A stretch of 64,000 nucleotides of DNA, from positions 1 to 64,000 of the forward strand of contig JAUXAX010000003.1 of NCBI GenBank assembly GCA_030619685.1. Direction: 5' to 3'. The notes below the pieces were generated by a model. That model was given only the letters and a program-made list of their open reading frames with translations, made no database searches and was not told where the DNA came from. Both the position numbers and the translations under genes were made by a program. Source of the stretch: Dehalococcoidia bacterium (GTDB lineage: Bacteria; Chloroflexota; Dehalococcoidia; SZUA-161). Of this stretch, positions 39,041 to 48,561 are shown in pieces; position 1 is the first letter of the stretch, and every line of letters starts with the position of its first letter.

Positions 39041-40692
39041 AAGCAGCACTATACGCCAGGGTGAGTACGAAGGAGCAGAAGGAAGAAGGCTCAAGCCTTG
39101 AGACTCAGGTCGAGGATTGCCTGAAGTTTGCTTCCAAGAATGGTTATTCAGTAGATGGATTGGTGTTCAAGGAGGATTGGACGGGTGCTACCCTTGACCG
39201 ACCAGAGCTTGATGCGGTTCGCAACCTCGTAAGGAATCGTGACATAGATGCCTTGATAGCCTATGCCACAGACCGCCTTGCACGTAACCCGATACACCTG
39301 GCCATACTTGCCGAGGAATGCGACAAGCACAGGGTTAAGCTGGAGTTTGTAACCGAACCCCTGGACGATAGCCCAGAGGGGCAGCTAATCCTGTATGTCA
39401 AGGGGTACGCTGCACAGATAGAGCGAGCGAAGATCGCTGACCGCACCTTGAGGGGCAAGAGAATGAGGGCTAGGCAAGGTAGAATACCCGCTGGTGGCGG
39501 TATTGGCTTGTACGGCTATGACTATGTGCCGGGCAAAGAGGATAGCCAAGGAGTACGCAGGGTAAATGAAGAGCAAGCGAAAGTCGTCAGGATGATATTC
39601 CGTTGGCTTGTCGAAGATCACATGACTCTCTACGGTATATGTGTCAAACTTATGGAGATGGGTATAGCCTCTCCCAAGGACACTGGAAGGTGGGGGCTCA
39701 GTACGGTAGGCCGCCTACTACGCAACCCAGCATACATGGGAAAGACATACGCGTTTAAGTATCTCTCGGTAGAACCAAGGAAGCCCGCCAATACGACTAG
39801 ACGCTATTCGAAGAGTGCTCGCCAGGTGCGACCAACCGAGGAATGGATAGAGATTCCAGGGGCTACGCCGCCTATCATAAGTGAAGAAGTGTTTGCATTG
39901 GCTCAGTCGCAACTTAGAAGCAACTTGGAAAGGTCAACGCGCAATCAGAAGCACCAGTATCTATTGAGCGGACATATCAGGTGTGGACTGTGCGGAAGGC
40001 GCTACATTGGACATACCAATGGGTTTGGCTACCAACTCTATCGTTGCTATGGAAGGCGCAGGCCAGAATCGATCACTCCCTGCCCTGCCAAGGGGGTCAA
40101 AGGAGTGGAGTCGGAGTTCCTGGTATGGGAAGAGGTCAAGAAGGTTCTGATTCATCCCGATCTCATATTGTCCGAGCTTCGAAGACGCCAGGATGAGGCT
40201 AGCAACAGCCAGGCTGTAGAAGACGACATAAGGGTTGTGGATAAGCGCCTTGAACGTATAGACAGCTCGATACAAAGACTTGTGACACTATACCGACTCA
40301 GCGAGATTGACGACCAGTTTATCCTTAATGAGAACAAGAAGCTCAAGCAGGAGAAGGAGAGGCTACTAGAAGAGAAGGCAGCACTACGGAACAGGCTTGA
40401 AGTGCAGACAGTCAACGAGTTCCAGCTTGAGGCTCTCAGAGAGTACTGCGACAGAGCAGCAAAGAACATAGAGCAGTTCACCTATGAGGATAAGCGATTG
40501 GCACTGGATGCTCTTGGAATCGAGGTCATAGTAAAGCCTGAGGGTATAGCGATTCGGGGTGCGATACCAGCAAGTATCCCATCTATTACTTCTCCTCCAT
40601 CACTATCGTTGGACTTCCCGATACTGCGGTACAGGAGTCTAGAGAAAGGGTTCGCTCTGCCATCAGGAACTCAGGGTGCCAGTTTCCCATGA
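39037..40692 (+). CDS. Large serine recombinase (integrase)
   Basis: The 551-residue protein has the resolvase domain (ALYARVSTKEQ with catalytic Ser10 near the N-terminus, then DALIAYATDRLARN), the recombinase domain (RRVNEEQAKVVRMIFRWLVE, LLRNPAYMGKTYAF), a zinc ribbon (HIRCGLCGRRYIGHTNG..CPAKGV) and a coiled coil (about 385-455). The gene crosses attR: from codon 526 (40612) onward it is host comM DNA read in another frame. In the excised circle it would continue into the left arm of the main unit and end after 14 different residues. It inserts the element at GGA in comM. Confidence 0.93.
   Translation: MKAALYARVSTKEQKEEGSSLETQVEDCLKFASKNGYSVDGLVFKEDWTGATLDRPELDAVRNLVRNRDIDALIAYATDRLARNPIHLAILAEECDKHRVKLEFVTEPLDDSPEGQLILYVKGYAAQIERAKIADRTLRGKRMRARQGRIPAGGGIGLYGYDYVPGKEDSQGVRRVNEEQAKVVRMIFRWLVEDHMTLYGICVKLMEMGIASPKDTGRWGLSTVGRLLRNPAYMGKTYAFKYLSVEPRKPANTTRRYSKSARQVRPTEEWIEIPGATPPIISEEVFALAQSQLRSNLERSTRNQKHQYLLSGHIRCGLCGRRYIGHTNGFGYQLYRCYGRRRPESITPCPAKGVKGVESEFLVWEEVKKVLIHPDLILSELRRRQDEASNSQAVEDDIRVVDKRLERIDSSIQRLVTLYRLSEIDDQFILNENKKLKQEKERLLEEKAALRNRLEVQTVNEFQLEALREYCDRAAKNIEQFTYEDKRLALDALGIEVIVKPEGIAIRGAIPASIPSITSPPSLSLDFPILRYRSLEKGFALPSGTQGASFP
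40592..40640 (+). repeat. attR: right junction of the element with comM
   Basis: Element sequence ends in CATCACTATCGTTGGA (to 40613) and comM resumes with CTTCCCGATACTGCGGTACA (from 40614), encoding LPDTAVQESRERVRSAI of ComM in one frame and the recombinase C-terminus in another. Confidence 0.85.
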
Positions 40693-42032
40693 AGCGGATA
40701 ACGGTAAACCTCGCCCCCGCTGACCTCAAGAAAGCTGGCCCTGCCTATGATCTTCCGATCGCAGTTGGCATACTACTCAGTTCGGAGCAGATCTCAGTTG
40801 ACACCTCCCAGATGCTTTTCCTCGGCGAACTCTCCCTAGATGGCGGCCTGCGGCATACTCAAGGCATTATCTCTATGGTCGATCTTGCCAAGGAGAGGGA
40901 AGTCCCCACGGTTTTCGTCCCTGCTGCCGATGCCAGAGAGGCCTCGCTGGTGCGAGGCGTTAACATTATTCCTGTATCCTCCTTGTCCCAACTGGTTGGT
41001 CACCTCCGTGGCGAAGCGGTTATCTCCAGCTATGTTGAAGAGGAGATTGCGGCTGAGGTGGGGGAAACGCCATGGCCGACTACCGATCTCGGTCTCATCA
41101 AGGGACAGGAGCATGTGAAGCGGGCATTGGAGGTAGCCGCTGCTGGGGGGCATAACCTGGTCATGAGCGGGCCGCCGGGAGCCGGCAAGACACTGCTTGC
41201 CCGGGCGCTGCCTTCTATCTTGCCCCAAATGGGCATCGCAGAGGCTTTGGAGGTAACCAAGATCTATAGCGTGAGCGGGCTCCTTCCCCAGGATACGCCG
41301 CTCATCAGGCAGCGCCCGTTTCGGGCACCACACTACACTATATCACATGCCGGGCTTGTCGGCGGTGGTCGCTGGCCAAGGCCCGGTGAGATAAGCCTCA
41401 GCCACCGGGGTGTTCTCTTTCTCGACGAGCTTCCCGAGTTCGGACATGCCGACCTCGAGGTCCTGCGTCAACCTTTGGAGGACAGAGTGGTGACAATCAG
41501 TAGGGCTCAGGGCAGTGTCACCTTTCCCGCAAACTTCATGCTGGTGGGGGCGATGAACCCCTGCCCCTGTGGATATTACGGCGATCCGATCAAGGAATGC
41601 ACCTGTTCCCCGATGCTGGTCTCTCGATACCAGAAGCGCATCAGCGGGCCGCTGCTTGACCGCATCGATATCTTCGCTGAGGTTCCCCGTGTCGATTACG
41701 ATAAACTCGCTGATGACCGGATGGGTGAGAGCTCGGAGATGGTGAGGCAGCGGGTTGAGCAAGCACGCTCGATCCAGCAGCAACGCCTTAAGGGTACCAA
41801 GCTTGTTTGCAATGCCGACATGACCCCCCTGGAGGTGCGTGAGTTTTGCCAGGTGGAGCCTTCTGCGCAAAGCCTGCTACAGGCGGCGATGAACCAACTA
41901 CATCTTTCGGCACGTGCCTTCCACCGCATCCTGAAGCTGGCTCGCACCATAGCTGACCTTGCCGGCGCTGAGACTATCGACGCCAGCTATCTCGCCGAGG
42001 CGCTCCAGTATCGGCCGCGGGATCAGCTATAG
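40614..42032 (+). pseudogene. comM: comM, 3' fragment (codon 36 to the end)
   Basis: This fragment starts with LPDTAVQESRERVRSAI in the comM frame, followed by MKRITVNLAPADLKK at 40689, and continues to a normal C-terminus. It keeps the AAA Walker A (GPPGAGKT), Walker B (VLFLDELPEF), the Cys-rich loop (NPCPCGYYGD..CTC) and YQKRISGPLLDRID. The 5' 35 codons are at 18983-19087. Without them it lacks the start of the Lon-S5-like N-terminal domain. It could be restored by excision. Confidence 0.92.
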
Positions 42033-42084
42033 ACCTGCCTGGCAGCGGGATTAACCCACTTCCTTTATCCGCTAAACCAAGCTC

Positions 42085-42113
42085 TTGCTCCACCTATGGC
42101 TTGCTGATATACT
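42085..42113 (+). promoter_or_regulatory. Promoter of the MscS-type channel gene
   Basis: TTGCTC (42085-42090), 17 bases, TATACT (42108-42113), 43 bases before ATG 42156. Confidence 0.55.
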
Positions 42114-42155
42114 GTGCCCACGCCCTCGGAACCTGGCGCAGGGAGGTAACAGACC

Positions 42156-43448
42156 ATGGAGAATCCCTTTGGGAACATCGACTGGGGCAGGGTTGGCGAC
42201 TGGTTTTCAGAACAGGGTGTGTGGCTGCTGGTCACCCTGGTTGTGGCTGCCCTTTTCTACTTGGCCCTGAGGAAAATAATGCCTCGGGTAGTTAAGTCAA
42301 TACTGGCGAGGATAGAAGTGGCCCCGACCGGGGAGGAGCAACAGCGATTGTCTCGTACCGTGAGCCGGGTCGTCATCTGGCTAGGCACAGTAATTATCGT
42401 TGCCGCCCTGGTGTTCGCGCTTCTTCCCCGGTTTGGCGTGGACCTATCACCCGCAGGGAAAGCTATCGGGGGCTGGCTGGGGAGCAATGGGGTTCGCATC
42501 GCCATCATCGTCGCCCTGGCGGTCGCCGCTCATCAGATTGTGAGGAGGTTGATCCACAGGGTGGTGGAGAAGGGCGTTATCAGGGGGAAACGCCGCCCCC
42601 GGGAAGAGCTCAAGAAGAGGGCGGAGACCCTGAGCAGCTTCCTTAGCCAGGCTGTTGCAGCGGTGATCTGGGTGATGGCTGCCTTCATGATCCTCTCCGA
42701 ACTAGGGGTGAATATCGGTCCCCTGCTCGCTGGCGCTGGCATCGCTGGCATCGCTATCGGCTTCGGCGCCCAGAGCCTGGTCAGGGATGTGTTGAGCGGG
42801 CTGTTTATCATCATCGAGAACCAGTATGGCAAAGGTGATGTGGTAAGGATCGCTGACATCGCCGGGTTGGTGGAGGAGGTAAATATAAGGAGAACGATAC
42901 TGAGGGACCTTGACGGCATCGTGCATGTAGTTCCCAACGGTGAGATCAGGGTTGCCAGCAACTTCACCAGGGAATACTCCAGGGTCAACCTCAACATCTC
43001 TGTAGGCTATGGCGAAGACCTTGATCATGCAATGCAGGTCATAAACAGGGTGGGGCGGGAGATGGCTGAAGAGGAGTACTGGGGCGAGGCCATCTTAAAG
43101 ACACCTGAAGCGCTGCGGGTGGATAACCTTGGGGATTCGGGGATTGACATAAAGATACTGGGAGAAACCAAACCGATCAGGCAATGGGAGGTGATGGGGG
43201 AGCTGCGGAAGAGGCTCAAAAAGGCTTTCGATGAGGAAGGGATCGAGATCCCCTGGCCCCATACCAAGGTCTATTTCGGCGATGCTCTCAGGCAAGTGGT
43301 GGAGGAGAAGGAGACCACCGCCAAGGGCCCTAAGAGAGAGGTGACGGAGAAAGGCATCCCCGGCAGGGTCTCTCGGAAAAAGACAAGAGTGAAACGCCTT
43401 CCTCCTCCGAAAGAAGAGGAAGAAGGGGAAGGAGACACAGGGGGCTAG
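42156..43448 (+). CDS. mscS: Small-conductance mechanosensitive channel (MscS family)
   Basis: The 430-residue protein has membrane helices at about 20-40, 65-92, 105-128 and 160-215. The last, AGAGIAGIAIGFGAQSLVRD, is the Gly/Ala-rich pore helix of MscS. The beta domain follows (YGKGDVVRIADIAGLVEEVN, VPNGEIRVASNFTREYS). A basic, acidic-ended C-terminal tail (about 385-430) is extra. It opens on membrane tension to release solutes, a role that fits the trehalose genes next to it. GGGAGGTAACAG precedes ATG 42156. Confidence 0.9.
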   Translation: MENPFGNIDWGRVGDWFSEQGVWLLVTLVVAALFYLALRKIMPRVVKSILARIEVAPTGEEQQRLSRTVSRVVIWLGTVIIVAALVFALLPRFGVDLSPAGKAIGGWLGSNGVRIAIIVALAVAAHQIVRRLIHRVVEKGVIRGKRRPREELKKRAETLSSFLSQAVAAVIWVMAAFMILSELGVNIGPLLAGAGIAGIAIGFGAQSLVRDVLSGLFIIIENQYGKGDVVRIADIAGLVEEVNIRRTILRDLDGIVHVVPNGEIRVASNFTREYSRVNLNISVGYGEDLDHAMQVINRVGREMAEEEYWGEAILKTPEALRVDNLGDSGIDIKILGETKPIRQWEVMGELRKRLKKAFDEEGIEIPWPHTKVYFGDALRQVVEEKETTAKGPKREVTEKGIPGRVSRKKTRVKRLPPPKEEEEGEGDTGG

Positions 43449-43491
43449 CAGCCCTTTGGGATATAATTTCAGGCTTTCCTTGAAGGAAGAT

Positions 43492-44301
43492 ATGCCTTAT
43501 CTCTTCGACCATTTCGATTCTGTACGCGAGCTACTATCGCTTGCGCCTCTTGGCCTTTTCACCGATATCGATGGCACTATCAGCGAGACTGCGCTGTCCC
43601 CTGCGGAGGCCCGTGTCTCCCCGGTCTGCCGGGAGAGCCTGGCCGTCTTGGCTAAACATTTGGCAGTGGTGGTTGCGGTATCAGGAAGGCCGGCCGCTGA
43701 GGCGAGGAAAATGGTGGGCATCGATGAGATAGTCTACATCGGCAATCACGGGTATGAGAGGTGGGCTGGTGGGGGTGTTGAGCTTGTGCCCGGGGTCGAG
43801 GACTATTACGCCAGGGTTAAGGCGGTGCTTGATGAGCTCCGTAAACTTGTCTCTATCGAAGGGGTCATTCTTGAGAATAAGGGTCCCACCGCCTCGATCC
43901 ACTACCGTCGCTGCCGCGATCGCGAAGCTGCGCTGAAAGCCATTATCTCGGCGGTGGATGGATTGGCCAGAGCTGGCAATCTGAGGGTCAGCCTGGGGAA
44001 AATGGCGGTCGAGCTCAGGCCGCCGCTGGAAGTGAGCAAAGGGACTGCCGTATTTTCCTTAATAGAAGAGCACTACCTGAGCGGGGCAATTTATCTGGGT
44101 GATGACCTGACTGATGTCGATGTCTTCGTTGCTTTTCACCAAAAAGGACTGCCCTTCAAAGGGCTCGCCATAGGGGTCATAGGGGAGGAGACGGTACCCC
44201 AGATTGCGAGGCAAGCGGATTTCATTGTCAATGGGGTGGGTGATGTCGAGCGGTTTCTTAGACAGGTAGTAGTAGAGGTAGTTGGCAAGCCAGCTTCCTG
44301 A
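43492..44301 (+). CDS. otsB: Trehalose-6-phosphate phosphatase
   Basis: OtsB removes phosphate from trehalose 6-phosphate. The HAD signature LFTDIDGTISE gives the nucleophile Asp near residue 27 (counted from the chosen start), SGRP is motif II, and YLGDDLTDVDVF motif IV. ATG 43492 follows AAGGAAG; the frame extends back to 43456 without a ribosome site. Its last 44 bases overlap the 3' end of otsA, which is read on the other strand. Confidence 0.9.
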   Translation: MPYLFDHFDSVRELLSLAPLGLFTDIDGTISETALSPAEARVSPVCRESLAVLAKHLAVVVAVSGRPAAEARKMVGIDEIVYIGNHGYERWAGGGVELVPGVEDYYARVKAVLDELRKLVSIEGVILENKGPTASIHYRRCRDREAALKAIISAVDGLARAGNLRVSLGKMAVELRPPLEVSKGTAVFSLIEEHYLSGAIYLGDDLTDVDVFVAFHQKGLPFKGLAIGVIGEETVPQIARQADFIVNGVGDVERFLRQVVVEVVGKPAS

Positions 44302-45799
44302 GATCCTGGAATTGGTGGTAGAGCCACCTCGTGATATCTTCCTCTTCGATCGTTTTCCTCAATGCCTCGGCTCGTCGTTTTCTCTCTGCTGGATTCATAG
44401 TCAGCGCTTCATGCAGCGCCCGGGTTGTTCCTTCCACGTCTGCCGGTGATACTGATATGACGTGCTCTCCCAGTTGCTCATGGGCACCAGCGGACTCTGA
44501 CAGGATCAGGACGCTATTGTTGGCGCTGGCGATAGGCCCCTCCTTGGCTACCAGGTTCATGCCATCGATCACCGGGTTCACCAGGAGGACGTCGCAGAGG
44601 CGCATCCCTGCTATTGCCTGAGCATAGTTATTCTCGAAGAATACCTTTATTGGCTGCCATCCCTCATTTCCATATTTGGTATTGATTGCCTCCACGTAAT
44701 CGAATACATCTTGCGTGTATCTTTGATACTGCTTTATTCCAGATCGGGAGGGAACCAGGAAGCACATTAGCTTGACTCTGTTCAACAAATGGGGATAGCG
44801 CTCCAGTAGTATATCGAAGGCTTTCAAGCCGCGGACGATATTCTTGCTAGGCTCTGCCCGGTCGACCCTCACGATAGTCTGTTCCCCCAGGTGGGCGCGC
44901 AGCTTTTCTTCATAATCGCGAACCCTGGGCGAACGCGCATGTCGCTGCAGTGCAGCGACATCTATGGATACGGGATAGGAAGCGACCTTGGTTTGATGAC
45001 CTCCCAGGGCTACAGTGTGGCTCTCGTAATCGACCTCAGCATCATCCAGGAACACCTCGCAGCTGTGCAAGAAGTGGTGCACATCGCGACTGGTCTGCAA
45101 ACCCACGATGTCGACGGCACAGAGGCTTTCCAGGATCGCCCTGCGCATCAGGTCGGGGAAAAGGTGCCAGTAGCTGGGGGAAGGCCAGGGGATATGGATG
45201 AAATGCTGCAAGATGGCTTGCGGCATCCGGCGGCGAATATAGCCACCGACCACGTAGAGTTGGTAGTCATGGATCATTATGAAGGGAGGCACCCTGTCGT
45301 TGGCTGCTTCGGCGATAGCAGCTTCGGCGAAGGCACGGTTAACTGCAACATACCCGTTCTCCCATGCATCGTAGACCTTGGCATCGATGTTGGGAGTATA
45401 GGGTGAATTCCACATATAATGCTGGAGGAACCAAAGTAGGGGATTGCAGAATAGGTTGTAAAACTTGTGGTAGACGTTCCTGGGGTTGGTAACGAATCGA
45501 AGATACAGCTTTTGCCCTGGGAGCTGGACTTGGAAGCGTCCATCCTGCTCGGCAGCAACACGGCGGTCTCCCTCCCCCATAGCGCTGGCGATCCAGGTAA
45601 GCTCCACATATTTGCTGATGGCGCTGAGGGCGGTGACAACCCCGCCGCTGCCCCGATTTAGCTGCAGTATGCCGTCTTTGCCGACGCGATAATCAACAGG
45701 ACCTCGATTACTGATCAGGATAAGTCGCCTTTCGGCGAGCAACTCCTGGCATAGCTCGATGAGATAGTCACCGGGTTGATTATGCCTGGAGGATAGCAT
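44258..45799 (-). CDS. otsA: Alpha,alpha-trehalose-phosphate synthase (GT20)
   Basis: OtsA makes trehalose 6-phosphate from UDP-glucose (or other NDP-glucose) and glucose 6-phosphate. The 513-residue protein has RRLILISNRGPVDYRV with the GG loop (NRGSGGVVTAL), IHDYQLYVVGGYIRRRMP, VDRAEPSKNIVRGLKAFD with the donor-binding Arg/Lys, and NPVIDGMNLVAKEG. The promoter on the - strand places the RNA start at or very near the ATG (45799), so the message may be leaderless. It faces otsB tail to tail. Trehalose is an osmoprotectant. Confidence 0.92.
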   Translation of the reverse strand: MLSSRHNQPGDYLIELCQELLAERRLILISNRGPVDYRVGKDGILQLNRGSGGVVTALSAISKYVELTWIASAMGEGDRRVAAEQDGRFQVQLPGQKLYLRFVTNPRNVYHKFYNLFCNPLLWFLQHYMWNSPYTPNIDAKVYDAWENGYVAVNRAFAEAAIAEAANDRVPPFIMIHDYQLYVVGGYIRRRMPQAILQHFIHIPWPSPSYWHLFPDLMRRAILESLCAVDIVGLQTSRDVHHFLHSCEVFLDDAEVDYESHTVALGGHQTKVASYPVSIDVAALQRHARSPRVRDYEEKLRAHLGEQTIVRVDRAEPSKNIVRGLKAFDILLERYPHLLNRVKLMCFLVPSRSGIKQYQRYTQDVFDYVEAINTKYGNEGWQPIKVFFENNYAQAIAGMRLCDVLLVNPVIDGMNLVAKEGPIASANNSVLILSESAGAHEQLGEHVISVSPADVEGTTRALHEALTMNPAERKRRAEALRKTIEEEDITRWLYHQFQDLRKLACQLPLLLPV

Positions 45800-45805
45800 A
45801 GCTGA

Positions 45806-45834
45806 AATTTAGCATAACCCTCTTGGCTTGTCAA
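45806..45834 (-). promoter_or_regulatory. Promoter of otsA
   Basis: On the - strand TTGACA (45834-45829), 17 bases, TAAATT (45811-45806). The predicted start falls about on the otsA ATG. Confidence 0.6.
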
Positions 45835-45859
45835 CCGAATGCGGCCTGCTTGTCTCAAA

Positions 45860-45888
45860 TTGACATGTAGCTGTACTTGGGCTAAAAT
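45860..45888 (+). promoter_or_regulatory. Promoter of alaS
   Basis: TTGACA (45860-45865), 17 bases, TAAAAT (45883-45888), 40 bases before ATG 45928. Divergent from the otsA promoter; no T-box fits in the short space. Confidence 0.7.
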
Positions 45889-45927
45889 CGCAAAATGTAA
45901 AGGAAAATAGACTTTCCTGGAGAGAAT

Positions 45928-48558
45928 ATGACTGGCGATGAACTCAGGGAGAAGTTTCTCCTTTTTTTTGAACAAAGGGGGCACAAGATTGTTCCCGGCT
46001 CGTCCCTTGTCCCTCTGGGGGATCCCACGCTCCTTTTGACCAGCGCCGGCATGGTCCAGTTCAAGCCTTACTTCACAGGAGAGGCAGTTCCCCCCTCGCC
46101 AAGGCTGGCATCGTGTCAGAAGTGCTTCCGAACCACTGACATGGAATCGGTAGGCAATCTCAAGCACCTGACCTTCTTCGAGATGCTGGGCAATTTCAGC
46201 ATCGGCGATTATTTCAAGGAGGAGGCTATCGCCTGGGCCTGGGAGTTTGTCATCGATTGGCTCAAGCTGCCTAGGGAGAAGCTCTGGATTACCATCTTCC
46301 TCGACGATGATGAGTCCTGCGACCACTGGCAGGGGGTGGGGGTAGCACCGGAGCGCATAGGCCGTTATGGGGAGGAGGACAATTTCTGGGGCCCCGCAGG
46401 GGAGACCGGGCCCTGTGGGCCTTGCAGCGAGATCCACTACGATTTGGGCGAGGAGTACGGTTGTGGCCCTAAGTGCTCGCCTGGCTGTGATTGCGGGCGT
46501 TTCCTCGAAATCTGGAACCTGGTTTTTACGGAGTACTACCAGGACGCAGAAGGCAAACGCACACCGCTGCCCCAGAAGAATATAGACACCGGGATGGGTC
46601 TGGAACGGACGGCGGCGGTGCTCCAGGGCAAGCGCTCCCTTTACGAAACCGACCTCTTTGCTCCCATCGTACAGCGAGTCTCTGAGTTGACAGGGCGTCG
46701 ATATGGTGAGGATGAGGAAACGGATCGCGTGATTAGGATAGTGGCGGAGCACGCGCGTGCCATCACCTTCTTGGCTGGCGATGGCGTGATGCCCTCCAAT
46801 GAGGGGAGGGGCTACGTGCTGCGGCGGGTGCTCAGGCGTGCTGCTCTCTTTGGCAGAAACCTGGGCCTGGAGAAGGCCTTCCTTGCCCAGATTGCAGAGG
46901 CGGTCATTGCCAGGATGGGACATGTCTACCCCGAATTGGCGGCAAACCGTGACCGCATCGTAAACGCTATCGATATGGAGGAGGCGAGGTTCGCCGAGAC
47001 GCTTGACATAGGGTTGAGAATACTCGGTGACATCGTGCAACAAGCCAGGAGGGTAGGGGGAATGGTTTCCGGCCGGGAGATATTCCGCCTTTACGACACC
47101 TATGGCTTCCCTCCGGAGTCGACTGTGGAGCTTGCTTTTGAAAACGGGCTGACAGCCGATCTAGAGGGGTTTGGAAAAGAGATGGAAAAGCAACGGGAAC
47201 GGGCGCGGGCAGCGCATAAGTTCACGCTGGGCGATAGGGAAGCGGCAGCGGACTATGCCTCGATGTCACTGCCGCCGACTGAGTTTGTCGGCTATGAGCG
47301 GACTCGCTGCAGGGCAAGGGTCATTAGCCTGGCGGCTGATGGCAGGTCTCATGAAGAAGCTCACAAGGGTCAGCAGGTCGAGGTGGTCTTGGACAGGACA
47401 GCTTTCTATGCTGAGATGGGCGGCCAAGTAGCTGATACTGGAGAGATCATCGGCAGGCGGGGGAAGATAGTTATCAGCAATACAGTCTGGGTTGGTGCGG
47501 AAATCGTCGTTCATCGGGGGGAGGTGGTGCAGGGGAGCGTACTTCTTAATGAGGAGGTGACGGCGGTTGTTGGGCAATCCCGGCGCCTCGACATCGCCCG
47601 CAACCATACTGCTACCCATCTGCTTCAGGCCGCCCTGCGCCGGGTCTTGGGCAGCCACGTACGCCAGATGGGATCGCTGGTAGCCCCGGATCACTTCAGA
47701 TTCGATTTCTCCTCTGAGGCCCCGGTGCTCAGGGAAGAGCTGGACCAGATACAGCGAATAGTAAATGAGGGCATACGCCGGAACCTGCTGGTGACTAAGA
47801 AAGAGGTGCCCTACACCCAGGCTGTGGCTCAAGGGGCGATAGCCCTCTTCGGCGAGAAGTATGGAGATGTGGTCAGGGTGGTGGGGATTGGACGAGGCAG
47901 GTCTGCGGTGAGCCTTGAGGTCTGCGGTGGCACCCATGTCAACAGGACAGGTGGTATCGGGTTTTTCCATATACTCAGCGAGGGCAGCATCGGGTCCGGT
48001 ATGCGCCGCATCGAGGCGGTGACCGGGAGTGGAGCGGAGGCGCTGATTGAAGAGCGCGTTTCCACACTGGAAAAGATAGCTCATCAGCTTCAGGTGCCCA
48101 CCGCCGATGTTGAGGACAAATTAGGGAGCGTTCTCCAAGAACTCGATGCGGAGCGCAAGCGTGCCATTGCTCTGGAGCGACAGTTGTCCCAGGAGACTGC
48201 TGAGTCGCTGCTTGCGCAGGTGGAGTCGGTTAACGGAGTCTCCGTCCTGGCAGTCAGTGTCCCAGCTTCGAATATCGATGTTCTGCGCCACATGGGTGAC
48301 ATATTGAGGGAGCGGCTGGGCAGCGCAGTAATCGTGCTGGGCGCGGTTTGGGCCGACAGGCCCAACTTTCTGGCAATGGTGACCTCTGATCTCGTCGCTC
48401 GCGGGCTGAACGCGGGGGACATCGTTAGAGAGGTAGCTGGGGAGACAGGTGGCAGCGGCGGGGGCCGACCTCAACTGGGACAGGGCGGCGGCAAGGAAAA
48501 GGACAGGCTCGAACAGGCGCTAAGTTTAGTTGCTAAGCTGGTGAAGGAGAAGGTTTAG
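45928..48558 (+). CDS. alaS: Alanyl-tRNA synthetase
   Basis: This enzyme charges tRNA-Ala and edits mischarged Ser and Gly. The 876 residues start with the class II catalytic core (FEQRGHKIVPGSSLVP, TSAGMVQFKPYF, ETGPCGPCSEIHYD). The editing domain follows with RNHTATHLLQAALR (HxxxH) and CGGTHV, then a coiled region and the C-terminal DHHA1 domain ending in GGSGGGRPQLGQGGG. Length is normal. It is the first gene of a run with ruvX and the aro genes. Confidence 0.97.
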   Translation: MTGDELREKFLLFFEQRGHKIVPGSSLVPLGDPTLLLTSAGMVQFKPYFTGEAVPPSPRLASCQKCFRTTDMESVGNLKHLTFFEMLGNFSIGDYFKEEAIAWAWEFVIDWLKLPREKLWITIFLDDDESCDHWQGVGVAPERIGRYGEEDNFWGPAGETGPCGPCSEIHYDLGEEYGCGPKCSPGCDCGRFLEIWNLVFTEYYQDAEGKRTPLPQKNIDTGMGLERTAAVLQGKRSLYETDLFAPIVQRVSELTGRRYGEDEETDRVIRIVAEHARAITFLAGDGVMPSNEGRGYVLRRVLRRAALFGRNLGLEKAFLAQIAEAVIARMGHVYPELAANRDRIVNAIDMEEARFAETLDIGLRILGDIVQQARRVGGMVSGREIFRLYDTYGFPPESTVELAFENGLTADLEGFGKEMEKQRERARAAHKFTLGDREAAADYASMSLPPTEFVGYERTRCRARVISLAADGRSHEEAHKGQQVEVVLDRTAFYAEMGGQVADTGEIIGRRGKIVISNTVWVGAEIVVHRGEVVQGSVLLNEEVTAVVGQSRRLDIARNHTATHLLQAALRRVLGSHVRQMGSLVAPDHFRFDFSSEAPVLREELDQIQRIVNEGIRRNLLVTKKEVPYTQAVAQGAIALFGEKYGDVVRVVGIGRGRSAVSLEVCGGTHVNRTGGIGFFHILSEGSIGSGMRRIEAVTGSGAEALIEERVSTLEKIAHQLQVPTADVEDKLGSVLQELDAERKRAIALERQLSQETAESLLAQVESVNGVSVLAVSVPASNIDVLRHMGDILRERLGSAVIVLGAVWADRPNFLAMVTSDLVARGLNAGDIVREVAGETGGSGGGRPQLGQGGGKEKDRLEQALSLVAKLVKEKV

Positions 48559-48561
48559 GGA

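Larger units (their letters stand above)
19088..40613 (+). mobile_element. Integrated element in comM (serine recombinase, composite of two tandem insertions)
   Basis: The element spans 21,526 bases between two GGA triplets that can be joined to rebuild comM in frame. It carries an excisionase-like gene and a large serine recombinase at its right end, a primase-polymerase/helicase, a terminase-small-like protein and regulators on the left, and a set of cargo genes. An internal att-like junction at 19596-19598 divides it into a 511-base remnant (19088-19598) and a main unit of 21,015 bases (19599-40613). No conjugation, capsid or tail genes were found. Base composition looks more AT-rich than the flanks. 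It is best described as an IME- or satellite-like element. Confidence 0.88.

Noticed and set aside
40689..42032. A complete short ComM starting at ATG 40689
   Set aside because: The comM frame continues upstream to 40614 with conserved residues and there is no ribosome site before 40689; it is the 3' fragment of the split gene.
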